Source: Cristatella mucedo
Lineage: Eukaryota > Bryozoa > Phylactolaemata > Cristatellidae
NCBI GenBank assembly: GCA_009760855.2
Contig: WPIO01000042.1
Span: 1,956,001-2,020,000, forward strand
Direction of reading: 5' to 3'
DNA length: 64,000 bases
Both the position numbers and the translations under genes were made by a program. The notes beneath the pieces were generated by a model, which saw only the letters and a program-made list of their open reading frames with translations, was not told where the DNA came from and did no database searches. This document shows, in pieces, positions 33,641-45,159 of this stretch (position 1 is its first letter; each line of letters begins with the position of its first letter).

Positions 33641-33649
33641 GCCGCTGGT

Positions 33650-33655
33650 TTTATT
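33650..33655 (-). terminator. candidate poly(A) signal of the FN3 gene
   Basis: AATAAA on the minus strand, about 335 nt after the stop codon at 33990-33992, in an otherwise GC-rich block. Its distance suits a 3' UTR. A chance hexamer cannot be excluded. Confidence 0.45.
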
Positions 33656-33989
33656 TAATTAGAAAAAGAATGAATCGAATGGCTGCAAAAAATCAAAAGA
33701 CCAGTATTCGGCGGTAGTCCGTCACTTACCGGGTAGCCCCAGCCGGGAGGAATGCATTGTCCCGGCCGCGACCTAGCAAGCAGAGTAGCAGCAGGAGCTG
33801 GGCGTCGGCGCGGGGCACAGGCACAAGCAGCCGCAGCAGAGGCGTCGCAGGTGGTCATGGAGGCGGCCGCCACACTCGCGATCGCACTTCGGAGCAGCAG
33901 TGCTTTCGACTGGCCGCCGAGCGAGGCCGCTGGCCAGATTATCGGCCGCGGTCGCGAGATCGCGAGATTATCTCGAGATCGGTGCTCCC

Positions 33990-34471
33990 TCAGGGACCGA
34001 TCTGGAGCGGCAGAGACTGCTGCAGCGGCTGCGCGCGACCAGCGAAGCGAGTCGCCCTGCGAAGGTTTTCGATTCGCTTGGACAGGCTGAGGCGCTTCAG
34101 GCCTCGTCGCAGCGGCGATCTGCCCCCGCCGGCCGGCGGCGGCGGCGGCAGATCGGCGGCAGCCTCAGCGGCGGCCGCTGCCACTGCGACGTCGTGCCGC
34201 AATGTGGCCCGCTTTTCCATAGTGATGGACATCTGGCGGTTGTACGACTTGTAAATGATGCTGTCGTGGGCGCGGCTGATGACCTGCACCGTTTCGATGT
34301 TCTTAGGCGCGTGCTTATAGCTGACGTAGCGCGTCGGCAGGCGCAAGTGGATGGAGCTGAACTGTCCGTAGAACCAGGCGACCGCAGCTAGCCAGGCGGC
34401 CACCAGGCACAGTATCAGCAAGTGGTCGACGAACTTGCGGAGCTCGAAGAAGGAGCGGTAGTCTTCGGGCG
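33990..34471 (-). CDS. terminal exon: membrane span and cytoplasmic tail of FN3 gene
   Basis: The acceptor CGCACTCAG|CG lies at 34472-34474, and the exon runs to TGA at 33992-33990 (about 160 codons). After a short acidic/aromatic stretch (APEDYRSFFELRKFVDH) comes one hydrophobic span, LLILCLVAAWLAAVAWFY. Next is a basic, Tyr/Ser-rich segment (LPTRYVSYKHAPKN, SIIYKSYNRQMSITMEKRA), then a poly-Ala and poly-Pro linker and an Arg/Leu-rich end. Basic residues after the span suggest the tail is cytoplasmic. The exon starts in phase 1 and matches the phase-1 donor of the FN3 exon at 35752. I do not recognise the family. The Ala/Pro part and the last 50 residues may be poorly conserved. Confidence 0.6.
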
Positions 34472-35751
34472 CTGAGTGCGGGCAAACCGAGCGCGGAGCA
34501 GTCAAACGTGCGCGCACGGTGGACGCGGTTTCGCAACCAGTAAGGTAGAGCCGGCAGCGCTATCTCGTCAGAGACCGCTTGACCCAGCGACAAAGCTGGG
34601 GGCGGCGAAGATGCAGTCGAAACAATCGCCCGAGTCGGAGAAATGTCAAAAAGGAAGGAAGAGACGAGAGCGAGGCATGCGGACCGCGGAGGAAGCGGGA
34701 GAGGAGTAGTTGTTGGTCAGCTGACAGGAAGCCGCGAATCTCGCCGTTTCATTAGCGACGCGGGTTTCTATTTACCGCGTAAACGTGGCAACATTCGCCG
34801 TGGCAACTTTCGCCGAGGCGCTTTGTCTTCGACGTCAGCAGAGCAGAATTGTGGCGACGGTTTGCGATTATTATTTCGCGCTCCGTATTTATTCGAGGAG
34901 GAGAGTGAGCTTTCATTCAGTCGAGCAGCACGGGTTTAAGCTGGGAGCAGTACGCAATTGGGGCGCTCGTCAATTTGGCAGTCGCTTTTTGCCGCTCACC
35001 GACAGTGGCCGCCGCCTTTAGGCGGTGACTCGAAAGTTTGCCAAAATAATCCAAAAATAAATCCAAATAATAATAATTAATAATAATTCCAAAAATAATT
35101 CAAACTTCCAACGCTCGCGAATTCAAAGAGCGTCAGCGCATTCGGGCCTCGTTCTCAGTATTAGTTAGCCGTGTAGCTCGAATCGACTGCCGTGCGAAGC
35201 TTGCGACGGGGCAAACGGCAAGCGAAAGCGACACGCTGGCGCCAGCGCAAGAGGCGCGAGACTCAGCCAGACTAGGTCTTTCCTTGGGGAAGTTCGCAGC
35301 ACGACGCGGCTGCAGACACGTGACTCGCCAGGGCTAACTGTTTGCGTGCTCTCTCGGTAGAGCCAGCCGCCACCGCCGCCGCCCACTCTGCGGGTGTTTT
35401 TCGAGTTCTCTGGCCGTGACATTTAGCAAGGCTCACGCCCCGTCGATCGCTTCCAACATCCGGCGTCCCTGGCAGCTCCCTGGCGAACTTTATCGCGCTT
35501 GCCTGCACTCGACTCGACGACGGAGTGGTCGTTTCAGGTCATTTCAGCAAGGTCATTTAGAAATGCCGCGCTTGGTAGGAGGCCCGGGCGCTTCGTGGCT
35601 GTCCGGCGAGCTGAGGCGCGACCTGAGCTCAGCACAGACAGACCCGCCCAGCCCGATCCAGACGGCCCGCCGAGCCCTTGGAGCTAGCGCTGGGCGTCAT
35701 GACGAGAGCCCGCTCTAGCGGCACCAGATGGCCGCCAGTCGCGTTGTTTAC
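34472..35751 (-). other. intron between FN3 and membrane exons
   Basis: 1280 bp with donor GAAG|GTAAAC and acceptor CACTCAG. An AATAA-rich low-complexity patch lies at 35040-35100. Both borders keep phase 1. Confidence 0.5.
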
Positions 35752-36042
35752 CTTCTAGCGTTGTGAAAATGGTCTGGCTCGCCGCGTCCTCGACGAACAG
35801 ATGCGGAGCAGTGACGACGCCATCTTGGAGCCACACTGTGTACGCGACCTGCGGCTCGAGGGGCTTGATAGAGTAGCTGTCTGCGCTAGCTTGCACGTGA
35901 CTGATGATGACGTACGACTGGGTCGAGCTGTTGTTGGGCGAGTAGGCGAGCGTGTGCGTCCCGTTGCCATCGCCGCTCCAGCCCAGCTCCGCAGCGTCCC
36001 ACGAAACCGACAGGACGCTCACGCGGGCGCCGTCTGCAGCGA
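35752..36042 (-). CDS. internal exon: fibronectin type III-like domain
   Basis: A symmetrical phase 1-1 exon of 291 nt. The acceptor is GCTGCTTCGCAG|TCGCTG, with an alternative AG nine bases further in at 36034-36035 that also keeps phase 1. The donor is CTAGAAG|GTAAAC. The translation has FN3 hallmarks in order: a strand B tryptophan (VSVLSVSWD), a strand C tyrosine (TLAYSPN), and the tyrosine corner (IKPLEPQVAYTVWLQDG). It closes with QTIFTTLE. Two N-glycosylation sequons (NGT, NSS) suit an extracellular domain. Strand A appears short or absent, so another exon could lie upstream. The domain is supported by motifs; the gene identity is not. Confidence 0.65.
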
Positions 36043-36984
36043 CTGCGAAGCAGCGGCAAGGGCTTCGCGAACGCTCGCTCGCTCGCTCGCTAACTGCTGG
36101 CATGCGGTGCGAAAATGCCCTCGCGTGCGCTCGCCGCCGCCGCGGCCTGCGTGCAGCCGTCCTGGCCGTCGAAGCGAGCACGGTGCCACAGCAGCGCACG
36201 CGAGAAAAGTCGCCGCCGCGGCTCCTCGCTCGCGGCGCAACACTAGCTCGACCGCCGGGCGGGAAAATGGCGACGCGGCGGGTCTGGCGCCAGCTGCTCA
36301 AACGGCGCTACGCGAGCGCGGAATGGTCTCTTGTCAGCGACTGCTGCAGATGAAGCCGAGAGAGTCGAGCGAACGGCGGAGGCGACGGAGGCTTGGCCGC
36401 TTCGACGGCATTTACTGGCGCAGCGGCAGCGAAGATCACCGAGCGCCGAGCGACTGTCGCATGCAGCTACGATGGCGACGGCGGCCCTTCGTCTAGTGGA
36501 CCGACGCGGCTCGTCCGCTGCCGGACGCGAGCCCGCCAGTCGCTAAGAGCCGAGCTACTTTCGGCTTGGGGCCCACGCCGGAACGACATCGCCGGCGAAC
36601 GTGCGTCGCACGTCGGGGACGGGGGTCAACCTGGTCTAGCGTGCGGCGTCGCTTTCGCCTGCGTCGCTTTCCTGACGGCTCAGCCGCAGAGTGTCGCGGC
36701 GTCGAGTGCCTTGGCGAGTTTTCGAAGCGCTAGACACAGAGGGTTACAGCGTGTCGTACTCGGCCGCTGTAACCGCAGGTATTCGTGCCAAAAACGTGCG
36801 AGCGCTCGGAGCGAATCGAAAGATTACCTCGATTAACGCCGACGGACTAATGCAAGCTAGTGGACAGCATGCGCGCGGATGTCATCTGCAGTATCTTGCT
36901 GCAGTTTCATGCTAGGCACCCCACTCGAATTGACTCTATAGTTTTCACACCAGCTTCCACAGACCAACGCTGTTCGTAGCAATA
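36043..36984. other. start of the proposed 20.5-kb intron 1
   Basis: GC-rich to 36850, then mixed sequence. Long frames on both strands overlap and look compositional. No further phase-compatible exon was identified. Confidence 0.3.
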
Positions 36985-37850
36985 GGACGTACTTATGGCG
37001 CCCTAAGAGAACTTAGTCTCTACCCAGACGCATTACAGCTCGGTGCAAAAGAATCAATATCCAAGGGTGTCATGTCATCGTAAGTGTCATCGGGTAAGTG
37101 TCACGCGCGGCAACAAGCAAGTACGACGTCGCGACGTCAGGGCAGCATGCTGAAGTAAAGCTGGAGCAAATCGCTCGTGACTCCTGCGGCCTGAGGGCAT
37201 AAACAAGCACTTAATCATGCACTGGTGCGCACGAAAAGCATAAGCACCAGCAAAAGGCAGCTTCGGGCAGGAGGAAAGGGAAAGCTGACCCGAACAGATG
37301 CGTGTCGAGAGCTGACACTTATACGATGCAATCTCGTTGCGGACAGTGAGCGTGCCCGGAAGCGTGCCCGGAAGCGAGTTCCACACTTTTGGTGCATTCG
37401 AGCTGAAGGCTCCTTCACCAAGAGATCGCAGTTCGTCGCGATGGCCGTACGTCGGTGCGACTAGATGCTGACGAGCGGAAGGCGAGAGAGCACGTGACTA
37501 GGGGGAGCAAGAAGGTCAGCTACTTAGTGCTAGCGAGTGAATTGGTTGCTGCGCCAGACTAGTAATCTTGAAATTGACTCAGTGCAAGACATGGACCCGG
37601 TAAACCTCTTGCAGAGGTCACCGTGATGCGGCAGCTACCCCGGATTCTAGACCGGAAGCACTGACGGAACTCCAGACGAGCCAACCAGTTTCGCAAAAGT
37701 TGCAGACGATTAGGCACGCAGGCCGAGAGTCCTGAATAGAGAAATTTGCCATACTCAGGACGCTAGTTCACAAATTCGTGAACTAGTTTGGCTGTCAAAC
37801 TCCTAATTCAGCAAGCCTCGACTTGGGTAACTTTCCTTTTGACTAAAATT
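36985..37850 (-). mobile_element. LINE family C copy 2 (old)
   Basis: The tail block 'CCTAAGAGAACTTAGTCTCT' lies at about 37002. A degraded C-terminal frame on the minus strand at 37386-37087 begins MWNSLPGTLPGTL. The 37560-37800 stretch matches the fragment at 2230-2490 better than it matches the main L2 subfamily. A 9-bp inverted repeat CTAGTTCAC/GTGAACTAG lies at 37763-37786. Dead. Confidence 0.55.
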
Positions 37851-38690
37851 AGACCAAGTTGACAATAGATAAAGTGTAATCGACTTATCATGGCAAACCT
37901 TTACGTAGTCAGTAGCCCCCATAAAGTGTGAAGCACAATTCATGACTACTACAATGGAAAAAATAAGATATTTCTCTGTTTCGCTCAGAGAACTTAATCT
38001 CTTCCTACTAGCAACAGGGTACTGCAAGCGAGCGCGTGCAAGCAGCCGTCTACCGCTGTCAGTTATTGTGCCGGTAAGTCGGGGTTGGACACGACGACTC
38101 GGGAGCTACAGCGCCAAAATTGAGCTCGAGACTAAAGCGCGTAGCTGAGAAATATGCTGGGTGTAGGCACAGGTCGTAGAGAAGAGAACACTACAGAAAA
38201 ATGAAATTATATCATACATTGTTTATTTAGCGCACTTAAAGAACCGATTCCCTTTCAGAACCCTTAAAATATTTATACATAAAAGTATCGATCAGCTGAT
38301 TAAGCAGTTCAATTTACTTGAAATCTTCATGTCTTGGAGGCTTTTGCCTTAACTATTAACGAGGACTTGTCTGATGCAGGACTAAAGCAGAGCTCACGCT
38401 GCGCCGCCGTCGCCTCAGCACTCGAGCGTGAGGGAACGTCCTTCGCCTGAGGAGAACTCAGAGCTGTCAGACTGTCCGGTCTCAGACAAACATGGCGGCT
38501 AATCGCGAGTTTTCGCTGATCTCTTCCGCTTCTGCGTCGGCGGTCCCGCGCAGCAGTGTCAAGAGGCACTATGCCCTATCGGCGCCGGCGAGAGTTGTGA
38601 ATTTGCTGGATTTTTTCAGTCGACACGCAACCGCCGCCTTTATTCGACAGCTCAAACGTCGCTGGTGGCCGATGATGCCCTCAGTCTCCA
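37851..38690. other. L2-tail scraps and unassigned sequence
   Basis: 37965-38010 ('CTCAGAGAACTTAATCTCTT') and 38222-38275 are minus-strand L2/SINE tail scraps. 38480-38690 is mixed-GC with no supported exon. Confidence 0.45.
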
Positions 38691-39399
<709 letters not shown>

Positions 39400-40083
39400 A
39401 TCGTACAATTTTATAATGCCCTCAGAGAACTTAATCGTTTCCTACGCACATGACTGTAAAAGAAGCACAGGACCAGACGACTGTCGGTAACATTCGCAAT
39501 GTCAAAAAAGCATAGCCTGGCTAGAGATGACATGCACATAGTCAGCATGTAAAATATATTGAGTGACAGCTTGCACAGTGTCGGCACACCTACTCACACA
39601 AAAGACGAATAATAAGATTTTGCCAAGTGCTGCAATAAACAGGTACGTTACAAACTTTAAATCGCGTCATGTCACGAGATGTCGTAACTTCAGTCGGTTG
39701 TAAGTTTCAAGCTTCAGGTGCGTACGAACGTAAGGCAAGGTCACCAAGCAATTTGAGGTTAGTTCGAGGTATAGCTAATCAATATTAGTGAGAAAATCGG
39801 GTGGTACGATGCCCAGCCTGGCTGGGGAGTAGTTCAAACAGGTAGTCTGGATCCAGATGGTGAATGGACCTAAACGCGAGTGATGGAACCTTTAAGTCGG
39901 TTCGCAGCTCGATTGGTAGCCAGTGCAGGTTGGCGAGAAGTGGTGTGAGACGGCAACGCTCACGACAAGCATAGCTGCAGAGTTTTTAACCAAATGTTTG
40001 CTCCTGATCGTACTAGACAGTAGATCATGATGCAGCGAGTTACAGAAGTCGAGACGGAATGTCACAAGTTCAGTGAGTAATTT
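39400..40083 (-). mobile_element. older L2 copy, 3' part
   Basis: The minus-strand tail block 'CCTCAGAGAACTTAATCG' lies at about 39419, followed by a degraded C-terminal coding region (LVTFRLDFCNSLHHDL, 40098-39892). It is interrupted at 40083-40092 by the younger L2 and continues at 43317. Confidence 0.8.
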
Positions 40084-40091
40084 AGCTATAT

Positions 40092-43000
40092 ATAACAATA
40101 ATAATAATAATAATTCACTTGATAAAGCGCCCTCAGAGAACTTAATCTCTCTCTAGGCGCTTTACATTTGCTGTAAAGTGAAATGCAATTGAAAGGTAAG
40201 TAAAATCATGCTTGAAAAAACAAACGAAATGAATAATATGGTTAGGGGTGGCATGCACAGGGTCAGCATGCAAATGTGGTTAGTGGCAGCATGCACAGTG
40301 TCAGCACGCATAAGCACATGAAGGACGAATCACAGGGACCCACTGAATGCTGTCCTAAATAAGTGTGTTTTTAGGTTCCTTTTAAATCTGGTCAGGTCAG
40401 GGGATGTTCTGACGCAGGTCGGGAGAGAGTTCCAGGCTTTGGGAGCATATGAACTAAATGCACGGTCTCCAAAGGATTTAAGGTTTGTATGAGGTATTTC
40501 TAGACTGTTGGATTCCGAAAAGCGGGTGGTACGATGCTTAGCCTGATGGGGTAGTATATCTGAGAGATAGGCTGGAGCCATAGAATGAAGGGACCTAAAA
40601 GTGAGCGACAAAACCTTGAAGTCAATCCGTTGCTTGACTGGTAGCCAGTGCAGGTCGGCGAGAAGTGGAGTGATGTGGCAACTACGACGCTCACGACAGA
40701 CAAGCCTAGCTGCAGAGTTTTGCACCAGCTGCAATCGCCTGATCGCACATGCCGGTAGGCCAGTGAGCAGTGAGTTGCAGAAGTCGAGACGAGATGTCAC
40801 GAATGCAAGGACCAACTTGGACGTGGTATCCTTATCTAAACAAGCCCGAATTTTAGCAATGTTATGAAGCTGAAAATAGGCGGATTTGACCGTGGAGCTG
40901 ATGTGGTCGTCTAACGAGAGGTCGCTTTGGAATATGACACCTAGATTTCGAGCTGATTCAACAGGAGATATGCTGGCAGAGCCAATTTTGAGAGTCAGCC
41001 TTTCCAATCTCTGGATCACACTGGGTTTGCCCATAACTAGTAAGTTAGTTTTATCATCGTTTAGTTTTAGAAAATTTGCTGCCATCCATGATCGGATGTC
41101 ATCAATGCATGCAGCAAGTGAGTTGAGAGAATTTGAGGTGCTCGAAGGCTGGGAGGGATCAAAGCAAAGGTACAACTGAGTGTCATCCGCATAGAAGTGA
41201 AAGCCTAGATTGTGCTTGGCAATCACATCAGCAAGAGGCAGAGTATAAACCGTGAAAAGAACCGGACCTAGCACTGAGCCCTGGGGTACTCCATATTTCA
41301 GATGTACTTCAGATGATCTTTGTCCATTCACGTCAATACTCTGGAGTCTCCCACTGAGATAGGACCTGAACCACTGCAGAGCAGTGCCAGTTATGCCCAG
41401 GCGAGATGAGAGGCGCTCTAGAAGAACTTTGTGATCGATGGTATCAAAAGCTGCCGAAAGATCAAGCAAAACAAGCAGAGACACTCTACCCATGTCTGCA
41501 TTCCTAAGTAGGTCGTTGTATACCCGAAGCAATGCTGACTCTGTGGAGTGATTAGCTCTAACGTCCAGACTGGAACTTACTAGCAAGGTGTGAGGTTTCG
41601 ATATGCGAGTTCAGCTGGTCCGCCACGACCCGTTCGAGTGTCTTTGATAGGAACGGTAGAAGGGAAACTGGGCGGTAGTTGCTCAAGTTCTCTAGGTCAA
41701 GTGTAGCTTTCTTGAGAAGTGGCCTGACTACAGCTTTTTTGAAAGGTGCTGGGACCTGACCTGAGGCTAATGACATATTAATGATGTTAGTTATGCATGG
41801 CAGCAGCAGATCAATGCAACGTAGGAGCAGGACAGTGGGAATGGGGCCCAGAGGACTTGTTGTCTTCTTTGATTGTGATACGAACTTTAGGACTAGATCA
41901 CTAGTGACCTGCTTAAATGCAGACATTGAGGTGCTGCCAGGAATCGAGGAACAGCATTCTAGTGGGGAGGTTGTCATCGCAGGAATGGATTCTCTGATCT
42001 TGTCTATCTTCTGCACAAAGAATCGAGAGAAGCGATCGGCTAGATCATCATTAGGATCATCAGGTAATGAGCTAATCTGGGAACGGTTGAGGAGATGGTT
42101 TATTGTCGACATCAGCATTTTTGGGTTGTGCATCTGTGATTCAAAAATGTTTTTATAAAAACTAGACTTAGCCTTTGCTAGGATCGATTGGTACGACCTA
42201 CAGTGGTCTTCATATGCCTGTCGATGGACAGTTAGTCCGGATCTTTTGTATGCTTTTTCAAGCTTTCGTTTAGTCGACTTGGATAGTTTAATGTCTGCGG
42301 TAAACCATAGGCCGTCTGGGCGGGGGCGCACAGTGCGCTTTGTCAGAGGTGCAAACTCGTCGAGCGTGTCTGCTAGTGTCGTGTTGAAGCTATCTACCAA
42401 TGATGACAGATCGGAGGGAGGATTGAGCAGCAGAGGTGAAGCAGATATTCTCGCACGGACAGCATCGATGTCAAGGGTCTTGAGGTTTCGTGATTCACAG
42501 GTTATTTTACAGGAGGATGTGGGCACACACTGTAGATTGAATGAGATCTGCATGTGGTCAGATAAGCATGATTTGGTAATAATTGGTGATGACAACGTGC
42601 AGTTATATGAGAAAATCTGGTCGAGTGTGTGACCCTTGATGTGGGTAGGGCCATGCACATGAGCCACGAGAGACAATGAGTCAGTCAATGCACGAAATTC
42701 GGTGCTGAAAGCGTCAGATAAGTTATCAAAGTGAACGTTGAAATCACCCATTACGAGGAAGGATCGATTTCTTGCACACAGAATCGAAATGAGATCGGAG
42801 AAATCTGAGATAAAGGAGGATTTGGTACCTGGTGGGCGATAGACTACTGCCACTATCGGTAGCTTGTTTTCGGGTGAGACCAAGACAATTGATTCAAAAG
42901 ACTGCTTCGAGGGTACCGCAAATGGCTTGAAGTTGAATTTCGAGCGCACGGCAATAGCAACTCCACCTCCAGTTTTGATTGATCTAGGGGTGTGAAAGAA

Positions 43001-43308
43001 CGAGAAACCAGATGGAGTTGCGTCTATAATTGTCGGACAGTTTATCGATTTTAGCCAAGTTTCAGTTAGGGCGAGCAGGTCGATACCATTTTCAGAAATA
43101 AGGTCGCTTATTACTAAAGGTTTATTGCACATTGAGCGAGGGTTCCAAAAGCAAGCGTTAAGTCTGGCCGATGGGGTTACAACAGGCTTGATGACCACTA
43201 AGTTTGAGGAATTTACAGTGACGCATGTGGGGGAGCGTGCTGAGCGGTTCGAGACAATGCTAGGAATACCGAACGAGCTGGTACTCAGCTTGCAGGTTCT
43301 GCCCAACG
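40092..43308 (-). mobile_element. youngest, nearly full-length L2-like LINE
   Basis: 3.2 kb bounded by AGCTATAT at 40084-40091 and 43309-43316, which also matches the interrupted older L2. The 3' end has (AAT)n and the subfamily tail. The 5' end lies about 30 codons before the endonuclease, so an upstream ORF1, if the family has one, is missing. The coding part is detailed in the next entry. The copy is intact apart from one frameshift, so this insertion is recent relative to everything around it. Confidence 0.85.
40330..43306 (-). pseudogene. L2 polyprotein: AP endonuclease and reverse transcriptase, one frameshift
   Basis: The first frame (43306-41558, 582 codons) holds the apurinic-type endonuclease: NACFWNPRSMCNK (about 50-62), LTETWL (80-85), GGGVAIAV (113-120), VVYRPP (154-159), MGDFNVHFD (186-194), GPTHIKGHTLDQ (219-230), LSDH (248-251). 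The RT N-terminus (LSNYRPVSLLPFLSKTLER) follows. A one-base insertion near 41568 (AACGTCCAG where copies have AAAGCCAG) shifts into the second frame (41586-40330, 418 codons). This has motif A LLDLSAAFDTIDH, motif B GVPQGSVLGPVLF, motif C FYADDTQLYL and the full C-terminal domain. These enzymes nick target DNA and copy the element RNA in place. All catalytic residues visible to me are kept. Confidence 0.85.
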
Positions 43309-43316
43309 AGCTATAT

Positions 43317-43740
43317 TACCCAAGTCTAAGTAAGCTCGAATTTTAGCAGAGTTATGTAGCTGAAAGTAGGAAGATTTGACTATAGAGCTGATGCTGTCGT
43401 CTAGTGAAAGGCCACTTTGGAACAGGAAACCCGGAATTTGTGCAGATGCAATAGTAATGTGGGGGCATGGCCGATTTTGAGCGCTTTTTTTCAATAACTG
43501 AGTAGCACTTGGTTTGCCCATTACTAGTGAGTTGATTTGATCGTCAATCATTTTGAGAAAGTTTGCTGCCATTCAAGTGTGGATATCGTTAATAAATGCT
43601 GCAAGGGAGTCTAGAGAATTCGACGTGCTGAAGGGCTGGAAGGGATCAAAGCAACGGTGATCTGAGTTTCATCTGCATAGAAGTGAAAGCCCAGATTATG
43701 CTTAGCAATCACATCGTCAAGCGGGCTGGGCGCAAGAGCA
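43317..43740 (-). mobile_element. older L2 copy, 5' continuation
   Basis: Continues the copy broken at 40083. The minus strand from 43572 reads MAANFLKMIDD, LVMGKPSATQ, SGLSLDDSISS, VKSSYFQLHNSAKIRAYLD. It reaches the motif C region near 43700 ('CATAGAAGTGAAAGCCCAGA' on the plus strand) and stops near 43740. Confidence 0.8.
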
Positions 43741-44212
43741 GCTCACTTTGAGGGACTCGCTGTAAATAAGCGTTCGTCGTGTAGCTAGTGTGCTCTGTCC
43801 AGACGTGATGTCAGTAGTATAGATTCTATCACGAAAAATATATCTGTGGTTTGTGCACGCCCTGCGGCTATATCTAGAACAATCCGATGCTGCGTCGGAG
43901 TGGATGTAATCGAAGGATCACTTCGACTTTTACATGGTTGCGTCTGAAATGTGTGATCAAAGAGAGCCGCAATGAAGTAGCCACGCTTTTACATCTACGA
44001 TTCGTGATTCAATCGATATATACTAGAATTGTGTCCACTTTAGGTCGACGTAATGACTGAGATGACTTGAACAACGTTCTGCTGAGATTGACAGCAAATT
44101 TCGTTCTTCGGAGTAATGAGTGGTACAATAAGTTCATATTACTCCGCCTCCGACACTGTAAGACAGAATCCTTCGACTTACACTGCACTGCGTTACCAAC
44201 TCTCATTAATCT
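43741..44212. other. unassigned sequence
   Basis: No gene or repeat assigned. Confidence 0.35.
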
Positions 44213-44396
44213 ATGCTAAGAAAAATAGTAGCTGATTTAACAGCTTCTTTTGAATAGCGACAGAAGAGACTTTACGGCTAGAGCCAACGCTTGCAGCGGC
44301 AATACAGGATTGCCCATCTCAGGATTCGAACCCACAACATTAGGACCACGGTCATGAAGAGAAACCGCCTTACCTAGTCTGCCATCACGGCTCACC
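44213..44396 (-). mobile_element. tRNA-derived SINE family S1
   Basis: Minus-strand copy with B box GGGTTCGAATCC (near 44322-44335), head GAGCCGTGATGGCAGACTAGG ending near 44396, and body block CTCTTCTGTCGCTATTC. The tail is A-rich rather than (ATTT)n. Confidence 0.8.
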
Positions 44397-44910
44397 ATTC
44401 CATGCTGCAGAGAGGCCTAAAGCTCTGAGCGATCAGATATTCATAAGCATTCATTCTGTATTTGCAAAAGAAATGCTCGGAAACCCAGTCGGAGACCCAC
44501 CTGACCCTCGGCCAAGGATACAAGCCGTGATTTTTGGTCCGTCTCAGGAAGTGATGGCTCACTACCGCAGTCACAGTAGCTTTCGTAAACGACCAGTTGA
44601 TATTTGCCTAGAAGGCAAAGGGGTCGATACTGGTGTCACACACAATTGTATGTCAAATAAAGCATATTGGAACCGCTATATGCATTAAGTTTGACCTTCC
44701 TAGCCTTGGTAGCATCGTGGCATAGGCAGCTCCGTGTCAGTATTTGGGCAAGATGCGTTCCCCGTACTGAATAAAGGGTCGTAGCTGGCCCTGAAATTCA
44801 CCAAATGAAGGTCAACGAAGTCGTGCCTACTCTCGTAGGCCTCCCTTAATCGTGCATCAGAGAGCCAGACATGAAGTTGAAGGAGGAGACTCAGTTTATA
44901 TCTCCCTCTA

Positions 44911-44950
<40 letters not shown>

Positions 44951-45150
44951 CAAAATCCGGTGGATAAATTTCCTAGCGTCTTAGTTTGGCTGGGGTGCCT
45001 GGCCGGTGAATAGAAAATCAAGCTGCGTCCCGATGCACAGCCGGATATCCATGCGGCCAGTTGCGCTCCTTTTCAATACTTGCACCTGGCTGCAACCGCT
45101 TGCATTCCCACGTGAAAAAATGGGATAGTCATGGCTATCCATCAGGCCTC
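44397..45150. other. unassigned sequence with a (CT)n tract
   Basis: A pure CT tract lies at 44913-44949. Two short frames (44473-44688 plus, 44951-44700 minus) are unrecognised. A 5' LTR for the adjacent gypsy relic would be expected here, but I see no matching repeat downstream. Confidence 0.35.
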
Positions 45151-45159
45151 AGACTGCGT

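Larger units (their letters stand above)
33680..36850. promoter_or_regulatory. CpG-rich block 1
   Basis: GC- and CpG-dense sequence in contrast to the AT-rich surroundings. It contains two exons of the proposed minus-strand gene and long overlapping Ala/Arg/Pro-rich frames on both strands that are composition artefacts. It could hold an internal promoter. No TATA or initiator is convincing. Confidence 0.45.

Noticed and set aside
33752-34391. Plus-strand Arg/Ala-rich proteins opposite the membrane exon
   Set aside because: Shadows of a GC-rich coding exon. Only the minus strand has splice borders and a plausible domain order.
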